Source of the DNA: Bog-473 sp963838835
GTDB lineage: Bacteria > Actinomycetota > Acidimicrobiia > Acidimicrobiales > RAAP-2
DNA: 64,000 bases
Direction of reading: 5' to 3'
Assembly (NCBI GenBank): GCA_963838835.1
Contig: CAWITA010000028.1
Coordinates: 186,001 to 250,000 of the forward strand
Part shown: positions 1-8,267 of the stretch, piece by piece
Layout: the number at the start of each line of letters is the position of its first letter
How positions within the stretch are numbered: the first letter of the stretch is position 1
Position numbers and translations under genes: made by a program
The notes under the pieces: generated by a model
Databases searched by the model: none
The model's input: the letters and a program-made list of their open reading frames with translations, nothing else
What the model was told of the DNA's origin: nothing

Positions 1-6
1 CGCCGC

Positions 7-396
7 TCATACCGGTGCGAAGGCGTAGGTCACGACGTCGTTGCCGTCCTCGCGGTGAAGGGGCACGATCCGCAGCTCCATGGCCTGCCCGGCGGAGAGC
101 GCGGCCGGATCGCCCACGGTCAGCCGGGTGATGACGCGCACTCCCTCGGGCAGCTCGACGACTCCGAGGCCAAAGGGGACCTCGCCCAGGTATCCCGGCG
201 GCGGCGCCGTGACGGCCGTCCACGCCCACAGGGTGCCGCGGGGGGAGAGCTCGACGGGCTCGGGGTGCTCGGTCGCGCAATAGGAGCAGGCATCGGCACG
301 CGGGAAGTGGACCGACCCGCACGCGCCGCAGCGGCTGCCCAACAGCGTGGGCGGGTCGCCGTCGGTGAAGAGTCCTTCACGGACCATGACGCGCAT
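7..396 (-). CDS. Zn-ribbon/OB-fold (DUF35) acyl-CoA-binding protein
   Basis: A 129-residue protein. Two CxxC pairs at residues 23/26 and 37/40 form a rubredoxin-like zinc ribbon, followed by an OB-fold-type tail. This is the DUF35 architecture. In actinobacteria DUF35 proteins usually partner thiolases or lipid-transfer thiolases and MaoC hydratases in steroid and lipid breakdown. The start is the ATG at 396; an ATG at 387 is an alternative. It lies 7 bp after the SnoaL-like gene on the same strand. Its TGA overlaps an ATG at position 10 that begins a further gene leaving the window (ATGAGCGGC..), where a thiolase would be the expected partner. The family call is firm; substrate and partner are inferred. 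Confidence 0.85.
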   Translation of the reverse strand: MRVMVREGLFTDGDPPTLLGSRCGACGSVHFPRADACSYCATEHPEPVELSPRGTLWAWTAVTAPPPGYLGEVPFGLGVVELPEGVRVITRLTVGDPAALSAGQAMELRIVPLHREDGNDVVTYAFAPV

Positions 397-403
397 CGCC
401 GTC

Positions 404-823
404 CTATTTCTGGAGCTCCACCAGCTCCAGCGCGTCGAACTCCCAGTAGGCCCGGAGCGCCGCCAACTTCCCGGCGCCGTTGCTGCGATAGGTGTACACG
501 CCGTGGACGACGGCTTGGTGGGTGCCGCCGGCGAGCGTCGTCCGGATGATGCCGACGTCGGCCACCTCGTCCCCGCACAAATAGGACTCGGTGATCTCGA
601 AGGTGATCTCCTCGCTCGGCTTGATGACCGTGTCATAGAAAGCGGCGATGGCCTCGCGTCCGTGGTGGCCCTTGCCGTCCGGGTCGAAGGGCGAAGGGCC
701 GACGGGGTCCTGTACCACGGCGTCGTCGGCGAAAAGATCGAGCCACGCCTCACGGTCTCGAGCGTGGACGGCGGCCCGGGACCTGATACCGAGGTCGCGG
801 GCGGTGAGGTGTTCGTCGGCCAT
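404..823 (-). CDS. SnoaL-like / NTF2-fold protein
   Basis: A 139-residue protein of the nuclear transport factor 2 superfamily, which includes SnoaL cyclases, ketosteroid isomerases and limonene epoxide hydrolases. The usual pattern is visible: an N-terminal helix followed by WLDLFADDAVVQDPVG (about residues 27-42), a GREAIAAFY helix, and beta strands with VHGVYTYR near the end. The ATG at 823 is preceded by a strong purine-rich ribosome site (GGAAGGGGGAA). It sits between an LLM oxidoreductase (17 bp upstream) and the DUF35 gene (7 bp downstream), probably as one operon, so a role on a lipid or steroid-like CoA ester is plausible. The exact reaction cannot be read from the sequence. Confidence 0.8.
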   Translation of the reverse strand: MADEHLTARDLGIRSRAAVHARDREAWLDLFADDAVVQDPVGPSPFDPDGKGHHGREAIAAFYDTVIKPSEEITFEITESYLCGDEVADVGIIRTTLAGGTHQAVVHGVYTYRSNGAGKLAALRAYWEFDALELVELQK

Positions 824-840
824 GTGGTTCCCCCTTCCAG

Positions 841-1716
841 TCAGTTGACCTTGGCGATGACGTCATCAGAAAAGCGGCGCAGGTTGTCGATCTTGGTCTG
901 GAGCGCCTCGGTGTCCGGCGCGGCGTCGTAGGGCCACCGGAACCCGACGATGGCGTCGGTGACCCCCAGCTCCTCGAGCCGCTCGACGCCGTCGGGGGTG
1001 TAGGCATCGAGCGAGATCACGTGGATCTCGAACGGCTTGGACTCGGTGCCGTGGTCGTGGCGGAGTTCGGCGAGGCGAGTGAGGAGGCCGGGGAGATCGG
1101 CGGGATCGCCCCCGCCATGCAACCAGCCGTCGCCGTCGACGGCGGCCCGTCGGAGGGCGGCCTCGTGGTGTCCGCCGATAAGGATCGGTACGGGAGCGCT
1201 CGGCGTCGGACACATCTTTATGGAGGGTACGTCGAAGACTTCGCCGTGGAACTCGAAGTACCCGCCGGCCATCAGCCCGCGCATGATGGCGATCTCCTCG
1301 TCCATGCGCTTGCCCCGACGTTCCCAGGGGACGCCGCAGATGGCGTAGTCCTCCGGCCACGGGCTGGTACCGACGCCGAGGAGGAGGCGGTTGTCGGTGA
1401 GCACGGCCGTCGAGCTGACCTGCTTGGCCACGAGCACGGGCTGGCGGATGGGAAGCTTGATCACGAAGGTCACGAAGCGGATGCGCTCGGTGACCGCCCC
1501 CAGGGCCGGGATCAGCGAGAACGGCTCGAGGAAGGGCTTGTCCTCGAGGAAGTCCCGGGTCCCGTCGGGGTTGAACGGGTATGTGGTGTCGGACACCTCG
1601 GGGTAGCAGATGCTGTCCGGTATGACCATGGAGTCGTATCCAGCCTCCTCGGCCGCCCGGGCCAGCGGGACGTAGTACGAGGGGTCCGTCATCGACTCCG
1701 CATACGAGAATCGCAC
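841..1716 (-). CDS. LLM-class F420-dependent oxidoreductase
   Basis: A 291-residue luciferase-like (bacterial luciferase/N5,N10-methylene-H4MPT reductase superfamily) protein. Seen: the N-terminal strand with Y-x2-LARAAEEAGYDS, the central LLLGVGTSPWPEDY segment, and PILIGGHHEAALRRAA, typical of F420/FMN-binding TIM barrels. The GTG at 1716 is preferred over an ATG at 1752 because GGGAGAGG lies just upstream and homology-like sequence begins there (VRFSYAESM). It is the first gene of a minus-strand set with the SnoaL and DUF35 genes. Actinobacterial members mostly use coenzyme F420 rather than FMN; that is inference, as is any lipid substrate. Confidence 0.85.
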   Translation of the reverse strand: MRFSYAESMTDPSYYVPLARAAEEAGYDSMVIPDSICYPEVSDTTYPFNPDGTRDFLEDKPFLEPFSLIPALGAVTERIRFVTFVIKLPIRQPVLVAKQVSSTAVLTDNRLLLGVGTSPWPEDYAICGVPWERRGKRMDEEIAIMRGLMAGGYFEFHGEVFDVPSIKMCPTPSAPVPILIGGHHEAALRRAAVDGDGWLHGGGDPADLPGLLTRLAELRHDHGTESKPFEIHVISLDAYTPDGVERLEELGVTDAIVGFRWPYDAAPDTEALQTKIDNLRRFSDDVIAKVN

Positions 1717-1762
1717 TGCCTCTCCCTTGTCAGACGAGTGGGTCGTGGGCACGGGCGCCGCC

Positions 1763-1768
1763 TACCAT
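1763..1768 (+). promoter_or_regulatory. -10 hexamer TACCAT for a leaderless start
   Basis: TACCAT fits the TANNNT -10 pattern and lies 7 nt before the GTG at 1776. The upstream in-frame ATG at 1767 overlaps this hexamer and so cannot be transcribed from it. This supports a leaderless mRNA starting at 1776. Confidence 0.5.
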
Positions 1769-1775
1769 GCGGCTC

Positions 1776-2948
1776 GTGCCCGCTCATCCTGCCAGTACCA
1801 GCAGTTCGGGGCACAACCCCGAGTCGACGGGGTTGCGGGCGGCACCCCTGGTCACCGACCTGTCCCTCGATGACCTCGAGCGGGACGCCCGACGCTTGAT
1901 CGGTGAGATGGCCTACGCCTACTACTCCGGTGGCTCTGACGACGAGCGCCTGCTGGAAGGGAACGTCGCTGCCTGGAGCCACTGGCAACTCCATCCACAC
2001 GTGCTCGCCGGCGTGGCCGGCGTGTCCTGCGCCACCACGGTACTCGGGGCGCCCGTTGCCTCACCGGTCGCCATCGCGCCGACGGCGATCCAGGGGCTGG
2101 CCCATGCGGAGGGAGAGGCGGCGACCGCCAGGGGCGCCGCCATGGCCGGGGCCCTGATGATCCTCTCGTCCCTGGCCACCTGCCCGTTGGAGGAGGTGGC
2201 GGCGGCTGCACCGCACGCAGCACGCTGGATGCAGGTCTACGTGCTGCGGGAGCGGGCCCGGACGGCGGAGTTGGTGAGCCGGGCCGTTGCCCACGGCTAC
2301 GGGGCCTTGGTCCTGACGGTCGACGCGCCCGTCTCGGGTCTGCGTTTGCGCGAGTGGCGGATGCGCGTGCATCTACCCGACGACCTGGCGCTGCCCAATC
2401 TGGCCGGAGAGAGCACCGACAGCGCACGCGAGGGCGGCTTCATGGCCATCGTCACCCACGAGTTCGAGCCGGCACTGACACCCGACGACATCGGGTGGCT
2501 GGTCGGGCTGAGCTCCCTCCCGGTCGTGGCCAAGGGCGTGCAGCGTGCGGACGACGCGGTGCGGTGTGTGGACGCCGGGGCGGCCGCCGTGGTGGTGTCG
2601 AACCACGGGGCGCGCCAGCTGGCCGACGCACCGCCGACGGCCGACATCCTGGCCGAGATCGTCGACGCGGTGGCCGGGCGGGCCGAGGTCTACGTCGACG
2701 GCGGCATCCGTCGGTCTCCCGACGTGGTCAAGGCGATGGCCCTCGGGGCACGGGCGACCCTCGTCGGACGACCCTCTCTGTGGGCGCTGGCGACAGGGGG
2801 GGCCGACGGTGTCGCGGCCTTGCTGCGTTGGTACGAGTCCGAGCTACGGCGGACCATGGCGCTGTGCGGTGCGGCGACGGTCGGCGCCATCGACCGCAGC
2901 CTCATACGCCGGGCACCGGGCTGGTCGCTCACCGGACCATTGTCATGA
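1776..2948 (+). CDS. FMN-dependent alpha-hydroxy-acid oxidase/dehydrogenase
   Basis: A 390-residue protein of the LldD/glycolate oxidase family, which oxidises 2-hydroxy acids at a flavin in a TIM barrel. Seen: AYAYYSGGSDDE near residue 50 (Tyr of the substrate pocket), LPVVAKGV with the flavin-contacting Lys near 254, SNHGARQL near 275 carrying the catalytic His and the carboxylate-binding Arg, and YVDGGIRRSPDV near 306. The usual SNHGGRQLD reads SNHGARQLAD here, so the second Gly and the Asp differ. Start: GTG 1776, placed by the leaderless promoter; the ATG at 1767 is the alternative. Its stop overlaps the next gene's start (ATGA), so it is coupled to the acyl-CoA synthetase. Substrate unknown. 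Confidence 0.85.
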   Translation: MPAHPASTSSSGHNPESTGLRAAPLVTDLSLDDLERDARRLIGEMAYAYYSGGSDDERLLEGNVAAWSHWQLHPHVLAGVAGVSCATTVLGAPVASPVAIAPTAIQGLAHAEGEAATARGAAMAGALMILSSLATCPLEEVAAAAPHAARWMQVYVLRERARTAELVSRAVAHGYGALVLTVDAPVSGLRLREWRMRVHLPDDLALPNLAGESTDSAREGGFMAIVTHEFEPALTPDDIGWLVGLSSLPVVAKGVQRADDAVRCVDAGAAAVVVSNHGARQLADAPPTADILAEIVDAVAGRAEVYVDGGIRRSPDVVKAMALGARATLVGRPSLWALATGGADGVAALLRWYESELRRTMALCGAATVGAIDRSLIRRAPGWSLTGPLS

Positions 2949-4627
2949 CGACGGTGGCCGCAATGCTGGCGGCGCGAGCCGAGGACGACCGGACCGGCGT
3001 CATGGATGCCAGCGGGCGCTGGACGTGGCGCGAGGCGGTGCGCGAGGGGGCGACACGGGGTGCGCTGGCCCGGTCGATGTTCGAGCCCGGCGCAGACCGA
3101 CCCCACGTCGGAGTGCTCCTGCCCAACGGGCCCGAGTACCTGTTCTGGCTGAACGGCGCCGCATTGGCCGGCGCGGCGATCGTCGGGATCAACCCGACGC
3201 GGCGGGGCGAGGCCCTTGCCGCCGACGTCCGGGCCACCGACTGCGCGCTGATCGTCACCGATACCGACGGCGCCGGTCTCCTCGAGGGGCTGGACCTCGG
3301 CCTCGGCGAGGACAAGGTTCTGGTCATCGGGACCGAGGGCTACGAAGCGCTGCTCGGGCGCTTCGCCGACACCGCAGCCGCTCAGGCGCTCGTCGACGAA
3401 GCGGGTGACGTGAGGGAGGACTCGCTGTTCCTCTTGATCTTCACCTCCGGAACCACGGGCGTGCCCAAGGCGGTCCGCTGCACCCAGGGCCGGCTGGCGG
3501 GCATCGCCGAAGTGGCCGCCCCGGGCTACGGCTACGGGGCCGACGACGTGTGCTATTGCCCCATGCCACTGTTCCACGGCAACGCGCTGATGGCACTGTG
3601 GGGTCCGGCCGTCATGGTCGGGGCGGCCCTCGCGGTGCGCCCCCGCTTCAGCGCCTCTGCCTTCCTCGAGGACGTGCGGCGCTTCGGAGCAACCAAGTTC
3701 AGTTACGTGGGCAAGGCGATCGCGTACATCCTGGCCACGCCCGAGCGACCCGACGACGCCGACAATTCGCTGAAGAGCGCCTTTGGGACTGAAGCCTCGG
3801 TACGCGACCGGGAGCGCTTCCGACAGCGTTTCGGGTGCTCCCTGATCGAGGGCTACGGCCAGAGCGAGGGCGGTGCCGCGGTCAATCCCGTGCTCGGTAT
3901 GCCCAAAGGCGCCCTTGGCAAGCCGGTCGGCGGCGTGGACCTGGCGGTCATCAGTCCCGAGACAGGCGAGGAGTGCGCGCGGGCCGAGTTCGACGACGAG
4001 GGGCGCCTCCTCAACGCGGGCCAGGCCATCGGGGAGATCGTCAACCGGAGCGGTCGCGGCAGCTTCGAGGGCTATTACCAACGCGAAGACGCCGAGGCGG
4101 AGCGCCTGCGCCGAGGGTGGTACTGGACCGGCGACCTCGGCTACGTGGACGGCGACGGGTTCTTCTACTTCGCCGGCCGGAACGGGGACTGGCTGCGCGT
4201 CGACTCAGAGAACTTCGCGGCCGGCCCACTCGAGGTCATCCTCTCGCGCCACCCCGACCTGGCGGTCGTCGCGGTCTACCCCGTCCCCGACACGGCGTCG
4301 GGCGCCGGCGACCAGGTCATGGTGGCGGTCGAGACGGCGCCCGGCCACCCCTTCGACCCCGAGGGCTTTTCAATGTGGCTGGCGGCACAGTCCGACCTGG
4401 GACCGAAATGGCTGCCCCGCTACGTGCGGGTCTCCCCCGTCCTGCCCCAGACGGCCACGGGCAAGGTGACCAAGGTAGACCTGCGGACCGAGGCGTGGGC
4501 CTGCGAGGACCCGGTCTGGTGGCGACCGCTCGACAGCCCGGACCTCTTGTTCGTGCCGTTGCACGACGACGATCGGCGCACCCTCGCGGCCGGGTTGGCC
4601 GAGAACGGACGGCCGCCCGTCGGCTGA
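2945..4627 (+). CDS. Acyl-CoA synthetase (AMP-forming, FadD type)
   Basis: A 560-residue adenylate-forming enzyme that activates a carboxylic acid via acyl-AMP to acyl-CoA. Seen: the P-loop IFTSGTTGVPK (residues about 165-175), YGQSEGG near 305, the WTGDLGYVDGDGFFYFAGR hinge region near 400, and the C-terminal catalytic Lys in TATGK near 507. It starts at an ATG inside the stop of the hydroxy-acid oxidase (ATGA overlap), so the two are translated together. The pair suggests activation and oxidation of a hydroxylated or branched acid. Chain length is not readable from the sequence; FadD17-like long-chain/steroid-acid ligases are the closest type I can name. Confidence 0.9.
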   Translation: MTTVAAMLAARAEDDRTGVMDASGRWTWREAVREGATRGALARSMFEPGADRPHVGVLLPNGPEYLFWLNGAALAGAAIVGINPTRRGEALAADVRATDCALIVTDTDGAGLLEGLDLGLGEDKVLVIGTEGYEALLGRFADTAAAQALVDEAGDVREDSLFLLIFTSGTTGVPKAVRCTQGRLAGIAEVAAPGYGYGADDVCYCPMPLFHGNALMALWGPAVMVGAALAVRPRFSASAFLEDVRRFGATKFSYVGKAIAYILATPERPDDADNSLKSAFGTEASVRDRERFRQRFGCSLIEGYGQSEGGAAVNPVLGMPKGALGKPVGGVDLAVISPETGEECARAEFDDEGRLLNAGQAIGEIVNRSGRGSFEGYYQREDAEAERLRRGWYWTGDLGYVDGDGFFYFAGRNGDWLRVDSENFAAGPLEVILSRHPDLAVVAVYPVPDTASGAGDQVMVAVETAPGHPFDPEGFSMWLAAQSDLGPKWLPRYVRVSPVLPQTATGKVTKVDLRTEAWACEDPVWWRPLDSPDLLFVPLHDDDRRTLAAGLAENGRPPVG

Positions 4628-4680
4628 GAGGCGACCGGCGGCCGGGTCCGACGAAACGCCGGTCCCACCCGTCGGGTACG

Positions 4681-5412
4681 TCATACGAGGTCGAGCAACC
4701 CGAGGACGCCTGTCAGCTCCCCGACCCGGTGGTCGCCGGGCTCGAGCGGCGGGGCGGTCTGCCCACAACGCTCTTCCGACCGCCAGACGTGGACCGCCGT
4801 CATGCCCGCGCGCCGCGGCCCGCGGACGTCGGGCTCCCAGGAGTCACCGACGAAGACGGCGTGGCGGGGGTCGACGCCGAGCGCCTCGGCGGCCCTGCCG
4901 TAGATGGCGGGATGCGGCTTGCGCACCCCAACTCGCGCCGACGTGACACCGGCGTCGACCAGATGGAGCAGGCCCACCTCACGAAGGAAGTCGTCGAGCT
5001 CCCACCCCCAGTTGGAGCACACGCCGACGGCCACGCCGGCCTCGCGCAGCGACCCGAGCGTCGACGTGGCCTCCGGATAGGCCACCATCGGGCCCCGGTC
5101 CCGCTCCCGCAAGGTGTCGATGAGGCCCTCGACGTGCAAGCCGTCCACGCCGCAGGCATTCGTCAGTTCACGCAGCCGTACCCTGACCCAGGCCTCGTAG
5201 GCTTCCTCGCTGACCGAGTGCTCGGCGTGGTCGACGCCGTCGTCGCGGGAGAGGTACCCCTCGAGGACGGCCGTCTCCAACCTGTAGCCGTGAGCAGCGA
5301 AGACCGCTTCGTAGTTGGAGGCATGGCGGTCGGCCCAGCGGGCAAGGGTCCCGTAGAAGTCGAAGATGACGGCGCCGGCCACGGTCCCAATACTGCCCCG
5401 GGGCCGCGACAC
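4681..5412 (-). CDS. HAD-superfamily hydrolase
   Basis: A 243-residue haloacid-dehalogenase-like hydrolase. Motif I is DFYGTLA near residue 18 (nucleophile Asp; the usual general acid Asp two residues on is Tyr, as in some dehalogenase-like members). Motif II is VCSNW near 149, the motif III Lys is in VRKPHPAIYG near 184, and motif IV is VGDSWEPD near 207. The cap domain is the alpha-helical insertion between motifs I and II. It is convergent with the acyl-CoA synthetase and divergent from the signal peptidase. Substrate unknown; phosphatase or dehalogenase are both possible. Confidence 0.85.
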   Translation of the reverse strand: MSRPRGSIGTVAGAVIFDFYGTLARWADRHASNYEAVFAAHGYRLETAVLEGYLSRDDGVDHAEHSVSEEAYEAWVRVRLRELTNACGVDGLHVEGLIDTLRERDRGPMVAYPEATSTLGSLREAGVAVGVCSNWGWELDDFLREVGLLHLVDAGVTSARVGVRKPHPAIYGRAAEALGVDPRHAVFVGDSWEPDVRGPRRAGMTAVHVWRSEERCGQTAPPLEPGDHRVGELTGVLGLLDLV

Positions 5413-5462
5413 GTGGCCCCGTCACCGCCGGGCCGCCGGGCCCGGGTAATACTTCTCGATCC

Positions 5463-6101
5463 ATGAACGCCGACGACAAGCGGGTCAAGACGCCGACATC
5501 GGCTGCGAAGTCGGCTCGCCACGCCGCGCCCAACCAGGAGCGATCGGGGCGTTTGATCCTGGAGCTGCTCGGCGTCGTCGTCGTGGCGGTCATCGTCGCT
5601 GTCGTTCTGCGCACCTTCGTCGTGGCCACGTACTCCATCCCGTCGGGCTCGATGGAGCCCACCTTGCAGATCGGGGACCGGATCGTGGTGGACAAGCTGA
5701 GCTACCACCTGCACGGCGTCGGGAGGGGCAACATCATCGTGTTCTCCACACCGCCCAAGGAGGATTGCGCCGGGCCCCCCGTGGCAGACCTGGTCAAGCG
5801 GGTGATCGGCCTTCCCGACGAGACCATCTCGCTGTCGCGTGGTCAGGTCTACATCGACGGCCACGTCCTGGCGGAGCCGTGGTTGCCGCCCGCGGAACGG
5901 AACGTGACCTACCCCGGGCCGGCCGGGACGCCCTACTCGCTGTACCGCCCCTACCGGATCCCGACGGGGGACGTCTACGTGATGGGTGACAACCGGACGG
6001 AATCCTGCGACAGCCGCTACTGGGGCCCCGTGTCCGAGTCTTCGATCGTCGGCAAGGTCGACCTGCGGATCTGGCCGCTCTCGCGCTTTGCCTTCTTCTA
6101 G
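5463..6101 (+). CDS. lepB: Signal peptidase I
   Basis: A 212-residue membrane protease that cleaves Sec and Tat signal peptides outside the membrane. Seen: a polar N-terminus, one membrane helix at residues 31-53, the SGSMEPT box with the nucleophile Ser63, the general base Lys112 in LVKRVIGLPDE, and the conserved MGDNR...SCDSRYWGPV block near 172-190. It is a normal short actinobacterial form. ATG 5463 has no clear ribosome site but follows an AT-rich TAATACTT, so the transcript may be leaderless. It ends 1 bp before the convergent DUF3052 gene. Confidence 0.95.
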   Translation: MNADDKRVKTPTSAAKSARHAAPNQERSGRLILELLGVVVVAVIVAVVLRTFVVATYSIPSGSMEPTLQIGDRIVVDKLSYHLHGVGRGNIIVFSTPPKEDCAGPPVADLVKRVIGLPDETISLSRGQVYIDGHVLAEPWLPPAERNVTYPGPAGTPYSLYRPYRIPTGDVYVMGDNRTESCDSRYWGPVSESSIVGKVDLRIWPLSRFAFF

Positions 6102-6102
6102 G

Positions 6103-6501
6103 TCAGGACCGGCGCTCGCGTCGCCACACGACCCGCAAGCCGGACCACGTCTCGTCGATCGCACACACCTTGTTGTCCACCAGGCCGAGCGGCAACGCAA
6201 CCTCGCGCACCACGTTCTCGTCCATGGTGGTCTCGACACCCGAGGACCGCTTGGGCCAGGCGACCCAGAGGCCGCCGGCAGGGAAGATCATCCGGGCCAG
6301 CGCGTCGATGCGCCGCTCGAACTCACTGCGCTGGGTGAAGAAGGCGACGACGACATCGGCCGGTGCACGGACTTGGCGCTTGACCATGACTCCGGTCGGA
6401 AGGTCCTCGACCACGCCCGGGGGCGCTCCAATGAGGGCCAGTGTCGAGCCTTCCGTGATCCCCAGCTTCTTCGGCAATGGCGTTCCGCTGTACCCGACCA
6501 C
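6103..6501 (-). CDS. DUF3052 family protein
   Basis: A 132-residue protein with the diagnostic N-terminus MVGYSGTPLPKKLGI and the segment GGLWVAWPKRSSG near residue 77. DUF3052 proteins are small, cytoplasmic and widespread in Actinobacteria; I know of no firm function for the family. It is convergent with lepB (1-bp gap) and lies 31 bp downstream of a methyltransferase on the same strand. Confidence 0.85.
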   Translation of the reverse strand: MVGYSGTPLPKKLGITEGSTLALIGAPPGVVEDLPTGVMVKRQVRAPADVVVAFFTQRSEFERRIDALARMIFPAGGLWVAWPKRSSGVETTMDENVVREVALPLGLVDNKVCAIDETWSGLRVVWRRERRS

Positions 6502-6532
6502 TGACCCGGGTTAGCACACCGGGAGGGGCGGC

Positions 6533-7342
6533 CTAAGGACTGACGGCGTCGTAGACCCTGAACGCAAGCGGGTACTCATACTCGTCTGTCCCCACCGCGA
6601 ACTGGGCGAGATGACGCTCGACCACCGCCTGTGCCGCATCCTCGCATTCGGGCGCGACCCCCATGAATTGGAGAAGGGACCGGTCGACCACGGCGTCGGC
6701 CGGGGCGCGCACCGTCGTCTCGTACGGCGCGCTCTCGACGCTGGCGAAGCCGGCCGCCCCGAGGAGGTCACGCACGTACTCATCGTCACCGAGCACGAAC
6801 GGACCGGTGGGGCTCTTCCCGGGCGGGGGAACCGGCAGCGGCGGAACCAGCGGCCGAAGCGCCGTGCCGACGTGCCAAGGGTTGTGCTCGACGTCCTGCC
6901 AGCAGGCGAACACGAGGCGACCGCCCACGGTGAGGAGGCCGCGGATGGCGCGAAACGCCGCCGTGGGTTCGTCGAAGAACATCACGCCGAACTGGCTCAC
7001 CGCGAGGTCGAAGGGAGCCTCATCGAGCGACGTCGTCTGTACGTCCATCTCCACGAAGTGCACGTTGGGGACGCCCGACTGCTCGGCCCGGCGGCGCGCC
7101 ATCTGGAGCAAGGGCGCCGAGATATCGATCCCGACGACCTCTCCTTCAGGTGCGGCGGCCTCGGCCACCGCGACGGTGAGGGCACCACACCCACATCCGA
7201 TGTCGCACACCCGCTGGCCGGTCCGCACGCCGGCGGTCTCGAGGAGGTAGGGCGTCACTGCGTCGGTGAGCCGTTCCCGCTTGGGCCACGCCGCCGCCCA
7301 TCGGTCGTCGTTCCATCTCTTCGACTGAGCTTCGTTGGCCAC
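6533..7342 (-). CDS. Class I SAM-dependent methyltransferase
   Basis: A 269-residue methyltransferase. The SAM-binding motif I is VCDIGCGCGALTVAVAE (about residues 45-61), followed by the acidic VVGIDIS after strand 2 and the VEMDVQ region near 97. FDLAVSQFGVMFF after that is the motif II/post-II segment common in UbiE/COQ5-like (Methyltransf_11/25) enzymes. The GTG start at 7342 is supported by a -10 TACCGT 6 nt upstream. It is divergently transcribed from an LLM oxidoreductase across only 35 bp. The acceptor substrate is unknown. Confidence 0.85.
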   Translation of the reverse strand: MANEAQSKRWNDDRWAAAWPKRERLTDAVTPYLLETAGVRTGQRVCDIGCGCGALTVAVAEAAAPEGEVVGIDISAPLLQMARRRAEQSGVPNVHFVEMDVQTTSLDEAPFDLAVSQFGVMFFDEPTAAFRAIRGLLTVGGRLVFACWQDVEHNPWHVGTALRPLVPPLPVPPPGKSPTGPFVLGDDEYVRDLLGAAGFASVESAPYETTVRAPADAVVDRSLLQFMGVAPECEDAAQAVVERHLAQFAVGTDEYEYPLAFRVYDAVSP

Positions 7343-7348
7343 GGCAAC

Positions 7349-7370
7349 ACGGTACCCGGCAGGGTAGGTT
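7349..7370. promoter_or_regulatory. Back-to-back leaderless promoters
   Basis: The 35-bp gap between the divergent starts at 7342 and 7378 holds two -10-like hexamers. TACCGT on the minus strand (7349-7354) is 6 nt from the methyltransferase GTG, and TAGGTT on the plus strand (7365-7370) is 7 nt from the LLM GTG. There is no room for a 5' leader on either side, so each transcript should begin at its start codon. Confidence 0.5.
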
Positions 7371-7377
7371 CGGCCCG

Positions 7378-8262
7378 GTGCGTGTCGGCCTCGTCATCCT
7401 GCCCACAGATCGCTGGCGCGACGCGCGGCGCCAATGGGAGTGGGCCGATGCGGCCGGCTTCGCGACGGCGTGGACCTACGACCACATCCGTTGGGGCGGC
7501 ATGCCCGAGGGCCCGTGGCACGCCGCGGTGCCCGTGCTGGCCGCCGCGGCCGCGGTCACGACGCGGGTGCGGCTGGGCACGCTCGTCGCCACGCCGAACT
7601 TTCGCCATCCGGTGACCCTGGCCCGAGAGGCGTTGGCGCTCGACGACGTGAGCGAAGGCCGGCTCGACCTCGGGCTGGGCCCGGGCAGCGAGGGGCACGA
7701 CGCCACCGCGCTTGGGCAGGAACCGTGGGCCCCGGCGGAACGGCTGGCGCGCTTCGAGACGTTCCTCGAGGTGCTTCGGCCGATCCTGGAGGGCCACCCC
7801 GGGACGCGGACGTCGGTGCGGACGTCGCACTACTCGGCCGACGAAGCGCCCAGCGCGCCGGGGAGCGTGCAGCGCCCCGTCCCTCTCACCATCGCCGCCG
7901 GCGGGGCAAAGGGCATGCGCCTGGCCGCCCTCCACGGCCGCCACTGGGTGACCATCGGCGCCACCCGACGCGGGCAGCGCGCCACCGACACGATGCTCGA
8001 GTCCGTTCGGCGCCAGGTCCCGCTCCTCCACGCCGCCTGCCGCGCCGTCGGCCGCGACCCCTCGACCATCGGCAAGGTACTGCTGTGGACGCCGACCGAG
8101 CCGGTGCTCGAGTCGCCGGACCAGTTCGACGAACTGATCGCCCCCTACGTGGAGTTGGGCTTCGACCAGTTCGTGCTCCACCATCCGGCTCAGACGGGAC
8201 CCTACGGCGGCAAGCTGGCCGTCTTCGAGGAGATCGCGGCGCGCGACGAGGCCACGGCCTGA
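7378..8262 (+). CDS. LLM-class flavin/F420-dependent oxidoreductase
   Basis: A 294-residue luciferase-like monooxygenase-family protein. It begins MRVGLVILPTDRW, has WTYDHIRWGG near residue 34, TRVRLGTLVATPNFRHPVTLARE near 62 (a very typical LLM block), DDVSEGRLDLGLGPG near 88, and PLTIAAGGAKGMRLAALHG near 164. Start: GTG 7378, consistent with the leaderless hexamer TAGGTT. It stands alone between a divergent methyltransferase and a convergent YcaQ-like gene. Cofactor F420 is likely from the actinobacterial context; the substrate is unknown. Confidence 0.85.
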   Translation: MRVGLVILPTDRWRDARRQWEWADAAGFATAWTYDHIRWGGMPEGPWHAAVPVLAAAAAVTTRVRLGTLVATPNFRHPVTLAREALALDDVSEGRLDLGLGPGSEGHDATALGQEPWAPAERLARFETFLEVLRPILEGHPGTRTSVRTSHYSADEAPSAPGSVQRPVPLTIAAGGAKGMRLAALHGRHWVTIGATRRGQRATDTMLESVRRQVPLLHAACRAVGRDPSTIGKVLLWTPTEPVLESPDQFDELIAPYVELGFDQFVLHHPAQTGPYGGKLAVFEEIAARDEATA

Positions 8263-8267
8263 CCCGA

